NCBI GenBank assembly: GCA_020072905.1
Contig: JAIQGB010000065.1
Span: 1-14,693 of the forward strand
DNA from: Terriglobia bacterium
Lineage (GTDB): Bacteria; Acidobacteriota; Terriglobia; UBA7540
DNA: 14,693 nucleotides
Reading direction: 5' to 3'
Of the stretch, positions 1 through 5,226 are shown in pieces; the stretch's first letter is position 1, and each line of letters opens with the position of its first letter. The notes beneath the pieces are model-generated. The model did not search any database. It was not told the origin of the DNA and was given only the letters and a program-made list of their open reading frames with translations. The position numbers were made by a program, and so were the translations under genes.

Positions 1-572
1 TAGCGTGAGACGCCGGTAATCGTGCCGCCCGTCCCCACTCCCGCCACCAGCACATCAATGGCGCCTTGGGTGTCGTTCCAAATCTCCGGACCCGTGGTCG
101 CCTCGTGGATCGCCGGATTGGCCGGGTTTTCGAATTGCTGCGGCAGGAAGTAGCGGTTTGGGTCGGAGTCTTGAATCTCCGTAGCCTTCTTGATGGCGCC
201 CGGCATACCCTCCGCACCGGGAGTGAGGACCAGCTTGGCGCCAAACGCCGCCAGGACTTTGCGGCGCTCGATCGACATCGTCTCCGGCATGGTCAGCGTC
301 AGCTTGTAGCCGCGCGCGGCCGCGACGAAAGCCAACGCGATGCCGGTGTTGCCGCTCGTGGGCTCGACGATCTCCACGCCGGGCTTGAGCACGCCGCGCC
401 GCTCGGCGTCCCAAACCATCGCCGCGCCGATGCGGCACTTCACCGAATACGCGGGGTTACGACCCTCAATCTTGGCCAAGACGGTGGCGCGCAGCCCGGC
501 CGCCAAGCGGTTCAGGCGCACGAGCGGGGTGTTGCCGATACTGAACGAATTGTCATCGTAGATGCCGGGCAT
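1..572 (-). CDS. cysK: Cysteine synthase A (O-acetylserine sulfhydrylase), 5' part only
   Basis: PLP enzyme that makes cysteine from O-acetylserine and sulfide. Only the first 190 codons are present; the gene runs off the left edge (full enzymes are about 310-325 aa). The N-terminus (DNSFSIGNTPLVRLNRL) and the PLP-lysine segment NPAYSVKCRIG follow the enterobacterial CysK pattern, where Cys rather than Asp follows the Schiff-base lysine. The substrate loop EPTSGNTGIAL, TMPETMSIERRK and the glycine-rich phosphate loop GVGTGGT (last residues visible) are intact. The ATG at 572-570 has a strong Shine-Dalgarno (GAGGAGGTG, 586-578) that overlaps the stop codon of the upstream carrier gene, so translation is probably coupled. 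It differs clearly from the second cysteine synthase at 3701-4657, so the two are not a recent duplication. Whether it takes sulfide or the carrier thiocarboxylate cannot be told from sequence. Confidence 0.95.
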   Translation of the reverse strand, partial: MPGIYDDNSFSIGNTPLVRLNRLAAGLRATVLAKIEGRNPAYSVKCRIGAAMVWDAERRGVLKPGVEIVEPTSGNTGIALAFVAAARGYKLTLTMPETMSIERRKVLAAFGAKLVLTPGAEGMPGAIKKATEIQDSDPNRYFLPQQFENPANPAIHEATTGPEIWNDTQGAIDVLVAGVGTGGTITGVSR

Positions 573-577
573 TGACC

Positions 578-586
578 CACCTCCTC
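578..586 (-). promoter_or_regulatory. Ribosome binding site of cysK overlapping the cysO stop codon
   Basis: The minus strand reads GAGGAGGTG, five bases before the cysK ATG. The stop TGA of the upstream carrier gene (587-585) shares bases with this site, so ribosomes finishing cysO copy 1 sit on the cysK start. This is a typical arrangement for translational coupling. Confidence 0.8.
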
Positions 587-863
587 AGAAGCCACCCGCG
601 ATCGTTGGGACGATGGCGAGAACATCGTCCTTGTGGAGCGGTGTAGCATCCTTCTCGAGAAACCGGACGTCCTCCTCGTTCAAATAGACGTTCACGAAGG
701 GGCGCAACTTCCCGGCCTCCGTGAACAGCCGGGCACGCAGGCCCTCGTAGCGGGCGGCGAGCTGGGAAAGCGCCTCTCCGACGGTGCTCGCCTCCAGGTC
801 AACGGTCTCCTCGGAATTCGTGAACTGCTGAAGCGGCGAAGGGATTATGACTTTGACGGCCAT
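585..863 (-). CDS. cysO: MoaD/ThiS-family sulfur carrier protein, CysO type, copy 1
   Basis: Ubiquitin-fold sulfur carrier of 92 aa. Family members are adenylated at a C-terminal Gly-Gly by a MoeB/MoeZ-type E1 and converted to a thiocarboxylate. The segment FVNVYLNEEDVRFLEKDAT followed by IVPTIAGG resembles mycobacterial CysO (FVNIYVNDEDVRF...PAVAGG) more than MoaD or ThiS. It does not end at Gly-Gly: one Phe follows (AGGF-stop), so the carrier should be a pro-form needing trimming, as described for QbsE and HcyS carriers cut by JAMM proteases. An ungapped comparison by hand with copy 2 (2737-3036) gives 54 identities in 91 positions, about 59%. The ATG at 863 has a strong SD (GAGGAGG). cysK follows 12 bases after the stop. 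It is either cysteine-dedicated or a thiamin/molybdopterin carrier; the context favours cysteine. Confidence 0.88.
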   Translation of the reverse strand: MAVKVIIPSPLQQFTNSEETVDLEASTVGEALSQLAARYEGLRARLFTEAGKLRPFVNVYLNEEDVRFLEKDATPLHKDDVLAIVPTIAGGF

Positions 864-1233
864 CGTTCCTCCTCAAATGATCTGTTCTCTGCCGCCGGGT
901 TTGTTCGTGTAGATGCTCACCGGACCCGGCGGTCGCCGGCTTTGACACCGAAGTGATTGAACTTGTCCTGGGGATGACCCTGATGTGCGCCTTGGAACTT
1001 CCCGCCCCGCGCCGCGAGACGAAGAGTCCAGGCTAGCTACAGATGCAGCGCATAACGGAGGAGCCGCCGAAAGAGCGGGCGAGGCGCGGTGTGCCACTGG
1101 GGTGGACGAAACCAGGATTGGGTCGGAGAGTGCCGGTGATTGTTGCGAGGCTTCGCATCCTGATCTGCTGGCAGCTTCGAGCTCGGGCGTGAAACAAAAT
1201 AAACCCCACCCTCATGGGCGAATTCGCCCACCT
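864..1233. other. Intergenic region between the small ORF and cysO copy 1
   Basis: I see no convincing gene in these 370 bases; the short ORFs here have no recognisable motif and no good ribosome site. The region holds the distal part of a nested hairpin/terminator (1198-1255) and one copy of a 23-bp repeat (1028-1050) that also forms the end of cysO copy 2. A strong SD for cysO copy 1 lies at its left end. A promoter for the cysO-cysK pair would be expected here, but I could not identify a convincing -35/-10 pair. Confidence 0.5.
1028..1050. repeat. 23-bp repeat, copy A (matches 2732-2754 at 22 of 23 positions)
   Basis: On the minus strand it reads CGCTGCATCTGTAGC followed by TAGCCTGG. The copy at 2732-2754 differs at a single base and has the same orientation. 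Similarity does not clearly extend beyond the 23 bases, although both copies are next to GC-rich, partly self-complementary sequence. Copy A lies in noncoding DNA, while copy B supplies the last codons and the stop of cysO copy 2. This suggests a small dispersed element rather than a gene duplication. Confidence 0.6.
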
Positions 1234-1255
1234 TCAGGGATTCAACGGGTTTATT
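1198..1255 (-). terminator. Nested hairpin with U-rich tail (probable intrinsic terminator)
   Basis: Three concentric complementary pairs are visible. The outer pair is AATAAACCC (1198-1206) with GGGTTTATT (1247-1255). The middle pair is CCCT (1209-1212) with AGGG (1236-1239). The core is a perfect 16-bp palindrome TGGGCGAATTCGCCCA (1215-1230). Read on the minus strand, the structure is followed by a U-rich stretch (TTTATTTTGTTT), as expected for factor-independent termination. The stop codon of the small ORF (1236-1234) lies inside it. It would end the cysM-mec-cysO-moeZ transcript before cysO copy 1. The long stem with internal loops is atypical, so a processing or cruciform-forming site is an alternative. 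Confidence 0.6.
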
Positions 1256-1398
1256 GGCAATCCTCGGACCAAATGCCCCTCAAATGCCGCCGCATTGCCC
1301 AAACGCAAGGCCTCCTGCAGATACTTTTGCTGAGCTCGGTCAAAATGGCTGAAAAAGGTGGCGCGCGCCGGCGGATGCTCTGCCGACGGACGCGTCAT
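1234..1398 (-). CDS. Small ORF of 54 aa downstream of moeZ, unknown function
   Basis: An ATG-started frame lies 23 bases after the moeZ stop on the same strand and ends inside the terminator-like hairpin. The product begins MTRPSAEHPPARATFF and has a plausible amphipathic helix (HFDRAQQKYLQEALRLGN) followed by FEGHLVRGLPINPLNP. Amino-acid composition and codon use look like real coding sequence, and the frame is also open upstream into the moeZ end. Against it: there is no Shine-Dalgarno before the ATG, and the start lies in one arm of a 12-bp inverted repeat (1397-1408 with 1311-1322). I do not recognise the family. Position suggests the last gene of the cysteine operon, translated by coupling to moeZ. 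It could instead be the decayed remnant of a larger gene. Confidence 0.45.
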   Translation of the reverse strand: MTRPSAEHPPARATFFSHFDRAQQKYLQEALRLGNAAAFEGHLVRGLPINPLNP

Positions 1399-1421
1399 CT
1401 GCAGGAGGGTGATTTCGCGGC

Positions 1422-2594
1422 TCAGTACTTCGGGACGCTCGGGTCGACCTCATCCGACCAAGCCAGAATTCCGCCCTTCAGATTATGAATCTTGCGGAAC
1501 CCAGACTTCATGAGGAACTCGACTGCCTGCGCGCTGCGCATGCCGGAGCGGCAGTGCACGACGATATCGTCGGCCGAGTTCAGCTCGTGCATGCGCCGCG
1601 GAACTTCGCCGAGCGGAATCAGCTTCGAGCCCGGGATGCGGCAAATCTGGAATTCGTGTGGCTCGCGGACGTCGATCAGGACGAAAGGTCTCTGCTCGTC
1701 CTCCATTTTCTTCACTTCAAGCGGCGTGATCTCCGGCACCTTGGACGGCGTCACGTGTTCTTCCCCGCGGATTCCGCAGAATTCCTCGTAGTCGATGAGT
1801 TCAGTGATGGTGGGATCGGCCCCGCAGATCGAGCACTCGGGGTTCTTGCGCAGCTTCAGCTCGCGGAACTTCAGGTTCAACGCGTCAAACAGCAACAGCC
1901 GCCCGACAAGCGTCTGGCCTTTACCCAGGACCAGCTTGATGGTCTGCAGCGCCTGAATGCAGCCGATAATGCCGGGCAGCACTCCCAGCACTCCGCCTTC
2001 CGCACAACTTGGCACCAGACCCGGCGGAGGCGGCTCGGGATAGAGGCAGCGATAGCACGGACCTTCCTTCGCGTAAAAAACCGAGGCCTGCCCTTCAAAG
2101 CGGAAGATGCTGCCGTAGACGTTCGGCTTGCCCAGTAGCACGCAGGCATCGTTCACCAGGTACCGCGTCGGGAAGTTGTCCGTCCCGTCGGCGACGATAT
2201 CGTACTCGCGGATGATATCGAGCGCGTTCTCGGAGGTCAGGCGCGTTTCGTAGGTGGCCACCTCGACGTTGGGGTTGATCTCCTGGATCGTCTCCCGCGC
2301 CGAGTGCAGTTTGGGCCGGCCGACGTCGCTGGTGCCGTGGATGACCTGGCGCTGCAAGTTCGTGAAGTCTACGACGTCGAAATCAACGATGCCCAGCTTG
2401 CCAATGCCCGCCGCCGCGAGATACAGCGCCAGCGGCGAGCCCAGCCCCCCGGTCCCCACACACAGGACCTTGGCCGCCTTCAGCTTGAGCTGACCCTCCA
2501 TACCTACTTCCGGCATGATGAGGTGACGGCTGTAGCGGAGGATTTCGTCCTTGCTCAATTGCACCGTGGTCGGAGTAGCCGTAAGTGTCGCCAT
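1422..2594 (-). CDS. moeB: MoeB/MoeZ-type E1 adenylyltransferase fused to a rhodanese domain
   Basis: A 390-aa two-domain enzyme that should adenylate the C-terminal Gly of the sulfur carriers and replace AMP with sulfur from its rhodanese persulfide. N-terminal ThiF/MoeB domain (about 14-270): nucleotide loop GTGGLG at 47-52, D-G-T-D-N at 136-140, SNL-type NLQRQVIH at 79-86, catalytic-cysteine segment VPSCAEGGVLG (C197), and a zinc site C180/C183 with C254/C257. C-terminal rhodanese (about 288-390): active loop CRSGMRS with C348. Architecture and length match mycobacterial MoeZ and eukaryotic Uba4/MOCS3; MoeZ is known to charge CysO. A longer frame starts at 2645, but that ATG lies in a hairpin and its extra 17 residues are not family-like. 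The ATG at 2594 has a GGGGAAGG ribosome site. It is placed between the two carrier genes and may serve molybdopterin and thiamin carriers too. Confidence 0.93.
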   Translation of the reverse strand: MATLTATPTTVQLSKDEILRYSRHLIMPEVGMEGQLKLKAAKVLCVGTGGLGSPLALYLAAAGIGKLGIVDFDVVDFTNLQRQVIHGTSDVGRPKLHSARETIQEINPNVEVATYETRLTSENALDIIREYDIVADGTDNFPTRYLVNDACVLLGKPNVYGSIFRFEGQASVFYAKEGPCYRCLYPEPPPPGLVPSCAEGGVLGVLPGIIGCIQALQTIKLVLGKGQTLVGRLLLFDALNLKFRELKLRKNPECSICGADPTITELIDYEEFCGIRGEEHVTPSKVPEITPLEVKKMEDEQRPFVLIDVREPHEFQICRIPGSKLIPLGEVPRRMHELNSADDIVVHCRSGMRSAQAVEFLMKSGFRKIHNLKGGILAWSDEVDPSVPKY

Positions 2595-2626
2595 AACCTT
2601 CCCCTGTATCCAGGAATCGCGCGTAA

Positions 2627-2648
2627 CCGGTGGCCGCTGAGCCACCGG
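2627..2648 (-). promoter_or_regulatory. Hairpin in the moeZ leader
   Basis: CCGGTGGC (2627-2634) pairs perfectly with GCCACCGG (2641-2648) around a 6-base loop, 32 bases before the chosen moeZ start. On the transcribed strand no U-run follows, so it is not a standard terminator. It could protect or tune translation of the moeZ part of the message. It also argues against the upstream ATG at 2645, which would lie in the stem. Confidence 0.45.
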
Positions 2649-2731
2649 CTAGGACGACTTGTGCGGTCGTCGCGTTAGCGCGTTGGGTGTCTCGGGTGAG
2701 AGCGCCCGGGATATCCCGCCGCAGCGGGAAC

Positions 2732-2754
2732 CCAGGCTACCTACAGATGCAGCG
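2732..2754. repeat. 23-bp repeat, copy B, forming the 3' end of cysO copy 2
   Basis: Matches 1028-1050 at 22 of 23 bases in the same orientation. On the minus strand it encodes exactly the last five residues RCICR and the TAG stop of cysO copy 2, then runs into a GC-rich hairpin (TCCCGC/GCGGGA) and a 12-bp palindrome CGGGATATCCCG at 2708-2719. See copy A for the comparison. Confidence 0.6.
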
Positions 2755-3036
2755 GAGTTTAGTCCCGCCGGCGATCGAGGGGACGATGCTCAATTCGTCT
2801 TGATCGTGAAGAGGGGTCTGGTCTTTCTGGAGGTAGCGGATATCCTCTTCGCCCAAATAGATATTCACGAAACTGCGCAACTTGCCGTCGTCAGTGTAGA
2901 GATGCCGGCGTAGGTCACCGTACTGCGCCGTCAGGTTGGCGAGCGCCTCGGCGACGTTCTTCGCCTCGACCTCCACGAACTCCTTCCTCCCCGTATACTG
3001 CCGGAGGGGAGTCGGGATGATGACTCGGACGGGCAT
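2737..3036 (-). CDS. cysO: MoaD/ThiS-family sulfur carrier protein, CysO type, copy 2, with C-terminal extension
   Basis: A 99-aa ubiquitin-like sulfur carrier, paralogous to copy 1. The core is intact: VRVIIPTPLRQYT at the N-terminus, FVNIYLGEEDIRYLQKDQT, then the carrier tail IVPSIAGG at residues 84-91. Eight residues, TKLRCICR, follow the Gly-Gly, so it cannot accept sulfur until a protease exposes the glycine. The adjacent JAMM protease gene (3112-3588) is the obvious candidate. The last five codons and the stop coincide with a 23-bp repeat found elsewhere in the window, so the extension may be recent. The ATG at 3036 has a good ribosome site (AAGGAGAG). It lies 75 bases after mec and 142 bases before moeZ. 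If not processed, this copy would be a non-functional carrier. Confidence 0.88.
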   Translation of the reverse strand: MPVRVIIPTPLRQYTGRKEFVEVEAKNVAEALANLTAQYGDLRRHLYTDDGKLRSFVNIYLGEEDIRYLQKDQTPLHDQDELSIVPSIAGGTKLRCICR

Positions 3037-3111
3037 TCACTCTCCTTCAGTTCGGCTGCGATGGTGCAGGCAAAGCCCAACCCGCCTAATGCGTTGGATG
3101 CTTGCCGAACC

Positions 3112-3588
3112 CTAAAGGTTCAGGGCATCCACCTGCTCCGGGTCAAACCGCTCCCGGCCATCGGTCAAAACCCAACTGGTCAAATCCTTCGGTTCGCCCT
3201 TCTGAACCGACACGATGACATAAGAATACCACGGCCAGGCATGTTCGCGGTCATAATTTGAAGGCCGCGCTGGGTGGTCGGGGTGGGAATGATAGTAGCC
3301 CACGACGTCCAGACTCCTGGCCCGCGCGTCCTTCTCCACGCGTAGTTGTTCCATCGGGTCGATCAGAAAGCGGTTGCGCTCCGTTTCCCTGCCTGGGTCG
3401 TCCAGAGGGAGCAGTGCCTGGGCACGCGCAGAATCGTGCCGCAGGTTCTTGAGCGGCACAACTTCCCGCACTTCCTTGTCCTTCGCGTCGGCACGGCCCA
3501 GGAGTATTCCACAGCACTCGCTGGGGTAATCCCGCGCGCCGTGCTGGCGAATCTGGTCCAAGTGCGACTGGTCAAGCTTTAACATCAT
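3112..3588 (-). CDS. mec: JAMM/MPN+ zinc metalloprotease (CysO-cysteine peptidase, Mec-like)
   Basis: A 158-aa stand-alone MPN+ protein. In Mycobacterium, Mec hydrolyses the CysO-cysteine isopeptide-like adduct to release cysteine; relatives (QbsD, HcyD) trim residues after the carrier Gly-Gly. All JAMM residues are visible: E24 in YPSECCGILLG, then H100 and H102 in YYHSHP, S110 and D113 (HSH-x7-S-x2-D). A loop rich in charged residues (about 50-75) precedes the metal motif. Two ATGs are adjacent at 3588 and 3585; no clear Shine-Dalgarno is seen for either. It lies between cysM and cysO copy 2 on one strand, the same three functions as the mycobacterial mec-cysO-cysM group. Here it may have two jobs: maturing the two extended carriers and releasing cysteine. 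Confidence 0.92.
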   Translation of the reverse strand: MMLKLDQSHLDQIRQHGARDYPSECCGILLGRADAKDKEVREVVPLKNLRHDSARAQALLPLDDPGRETERNRFLIDPMEQLRVEKDARARSLDVVGYYHSHPDHPARPSNYDREHAWPWYSYVIVSVQKGEPKDLTSWVLTDGRERFDPEQVDALNL

Positions 3589-3601
3589 CGGTGGAGATTG
3601 G

Positions 3602-3692
3602 GCGATTTAGCGATTGAGTGATTGGGTGATTGATCAGAAGGCCGATCCGGATTCTGCGTTTCAATCACCCAATGGCTCAATCACTCAATCCC
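3602..3692. repeat. 8-bp-period repeat array arranged as a 32-bp imperfect inverted repeat
   Basis: The left arm (3602-3633) is four 8-bp units: GCGATTTA, GCGATTGA, GTGATTGG, GTGATTGA. The right arm (3661-3692) is four units of the complementary kind: TCAATCAC, CCAATGGC, TCAATCAC, TCAATCCC. The arms face each other across a 27-base spacer, giving a long imperfect hairpin between the cysM stop and the mec start. No U-run follows, so it is not a classic terminator. It looks like a short dispersed repeat or an mRNA-processing/stability hairpin within the operon. Confidence 0.7.
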
Positions 3693-3700
3693 GCGATGAT

Positions 3701-4657
3701 TCAATGCCCCTCGTCCCAGAATCTCTCGCTCAGGTATTTGTCTCCGCTGTCTGGGAAGATCGTGACGATGACACCGCGGCCCGCTGCCTTAGCGACCTTG
3801 AGCGAGGCCACCATCGCCGCGCCCGCCGAAACGCCCGCCAGCAAGCCTTCTTCCCGCGCCAAACGCAGGGTCATCACGTAGGCGTCTTCGGTGGAGATTT
3901 CCAGATCCTCATCGGCCACCGTCGGATCATAGATCTTCGGCACGATGGCCGTGGCCATGTGCTTCATGCCTTCCAAGCCGTGAAACGGAGAATCGGGCTG
4001 GAACGAAATGCAGCGAATTTGGGGGTTCAATTCCTTCAGCCGCCGCGCCGTTCCCACGAATGTCCCGCTCGTCCCCAGGCCCGCCACGAAGTGCGTGACG
4101 CGACCTTCGGTTTGTTCGAAGATTTCCGGCGCCGTGGCTTTGTAGTGCGCGGCCCAGTTGGCCGGGTTATCGTACTGGTTGGCGTAGAAATAGAGCTCGG
4201 GCCTCTCCGCGGCCATCTGGCGCACCTTGCGAATGGCGCCGTCGGAGCCTTCCATGGGGTCGGTCAGAACAATCTCCGCGCCGTAGGCCTTGAGGATGCG
4301 TTTCCGCTCCAAGCTAGCGTTGGCCGGCATACAGAGGCAAACACGGTAGCCCCGCGCCGCCCCGATCATCGCGTAGGCGATGCCGGTGTTGCCCGAGGTG
4401 GAGTCGATGAGAATCTTGTCTTTGCTCAGAAGGCCCGCGCGCTCGGCCTCCAGGAGGATATTCTTCGCCGGACGGTCTTTGACGGAGCCGCCAGGGTTCG
4501 CCCACTCCGCTTTGGCGTAGAACTCCACCTCTGGAAACTCAGCGCCCACCCGGGCCAGGCGCAGGAGTGGAGTATTCCCGATCAGGTCCAGGACGTTCTG
4601 TGGACCCTGAACACTTCCGGAGTTTTGGACGATGGTAGCCCTTGTCTTTTCTGCCAT
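3701..4657 (-). CDS. cysM: Cysteine synthase, CysM type (probable carrier-thiocarboxylate-dependent)
   Basis: A 318-aa PLP-dependent beta-replacement enzyme of normal length. PLP lysine K60 lies in NPGGSVKDRP, the substrate loop is TSGNT at 87-91, and the phosphate loop GLGTSGT is at 193-199. HFVAGLGTSGT, the NPANW.AHY segment and the IYDP segment resemble mycobacterial CysM, which uses O-phosphoserine and CysO thiocarboxylate. Neighbouring mec, cysO and moeZ support that assignment. The acceptor (O-phosphoserine or O-acetylserine) is not certain, because the region that binds the phosphate in mycobacterial CysM is different here (FQPDSPFHGLEGMKHM). The ATG at 4657 is the only reasonable start; the promoter at 4674-4702 predicts a leader of about 10 bases. 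It is the first gene of the minus-strand operon. A cystathionine beta-synthase-like activity is possible but less likely. Confidence 0.9.
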   Translation of the reverse strand: MAEKTRATIVQNSGSVQGPQNVLDLIGNTPLLRLARVGAEFPEVEFYAKAEWANPGGSVKDRPAKNILLEAERAGLLSKDKILIDSTSGNTGIAYAMIGAARGYRVCLCMPANASLERKRILKAYGAEIVLTDPMEGSDGAIRKVRQMAAERPELYFYANQYDNPANWAAHYKATAPEIFEQTEGRVTHFVAGLGTSGTFVGTARRLKELNPQIRCISFQPDSPFHGLEGMKHMATAIVPKIYDPTVADEDLEISTEDAYVMTLRLAREEGLLAGVSAGAAMVASLKVAKAAGRGVIVTIFPDSGDKYLSERFWDEGH

Positions 4658-4673
4658 CCCTTAATAGACTCTC

Positions 4674-4702
4674 ATTCTAGGGTTCAGGTTCCAGGGTGTC
4701 AA
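4674..4702 (-). promoter_or_regulatory. Sigma70-type promoter of the cysM operon
   Basis: On the minus strand TTGACA (4702-4697) and TAGAAT (4679-4674) are separated by exactly 17 bases: six of six and five of six consensus bases. The expected transcription start is near 4667, leaving about ten untranslated bases before the cysM ATG at 4657, with AAGGG directly touching the start codon. The divergent gene at 4721 begins only 19 bases from the -35 box, so the two genes share this control region. Confidence 0.8.
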
Positions 4703-4720
4703 CCAGGGGGTCCATCGGTT

Positions 4721-5122
4721 ATGGGTCACGAGGCAGCGGCGGGGAGGGATGTACGCAAGCAGTTCCGAGAAGCGGAGTTTGACGTCGAGGAAGTTCGGCT
4801 CGATCCGGAAGCCCTGGTGGTGAAGAAAAACAACTGCACGCAATTGCTGGAACGCAACTCGAAAGGCAAGTGGAGCCCCTCCGGGCCACCCACCTTCAAC
4901 GTTCGCGGCGTGGATTGCGAGCTCGAAGACCGCGGCTACCAGAAGTTCTGGTTCCACTTGGGACGCCGCTTCCCCGCCCGGGTGAATGACCTGCGGACGC
5001 TCCATCATTTCGACGACGAGGTCCGCACGATCCTCGGCATCAAGTCTCTCTACCACGAATCGCTCGGCACCACCAGCGCTCGCTCCGTCTACGACCGCCT
5101 CGACGGCCGGCCCGATCAGTGA
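4721..5122 (+). CDS. Conserved-looking protein of unknown function, 133 aa
   Basis: Not recognised. The product is soluble-looking, without a signal peptide or membrane segment, and rich in charged and aromatic residues (VVKKNNCTQLLERNSKGKW, then GYQKFWFHLGRRFPARVNDL). Reasons to accept it: GC-rich third positions, a balanced composition, and a clean stop. The same frame is open much further upstream, but across cysM on the opposite strand, which is a GC shadow; the ATG at 4721 is the first start outside cysM. Its ribosome site is weak (AGGGGG about 11 bases upstream). It is divergent from cysM with 63 bases between the starts, so co-regulation with cysteine synthesis is possible. It converges with the kinase gene at 5227. 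Function unknown. Confidence 0.7.
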   Translation: MGHEAAAGRDVRKQFREAEFDVEEVRLDPEALVVKKNNCTQLLERNSKGKWSPSGPPTFNVRGVDCELEDRGYQKFWFHLGRRFPARVNDLRTLHHFDDEVRTILGIKSLYHESLGTTSARSVYDRLDGRPDQ

Positions 5123-5226
5123 TCCACTCTCACACCAAGGTGTTAAGCGGGAAGTGCTTTGCGCGCAGGGCTCGGCCGCGCAGGTGAACATCGCGACTCG
5201 CGGCGGTTGAGTGCGTGCTTGACGGG

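Noticed and set aside
1033..1231. Short minus-strand ORFs ending in RCICS or similar
   Set aside because: At first this looked like a third decayed carrier because its end matches cysO copy 2. Upstream there is no carrier sequence (no IVPxIAGG); only the 23-bp repeat is shared.
1485..2138. Plus-strand frames opposite moeZ
   Set aside because: The opposite strand encodes an intact E1-rhodanese; these have no motif or ribosome site.
3614..4720. Long plus-strand frame upstream of the 133-aa gene
   Set aside because: It lies opposite cysM, whose PLP motifs are intact, and its translation is Arg/His/Gly-rich with no family pattern. Only the part from 4721 on lies outside cysM.
5134..5226. Hairpins in the convergent gap (for example ACACCAAGGTGT)
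   Set aside because: Stems are short with two-base loops and no U-run; not supported as bidirectional terminator.
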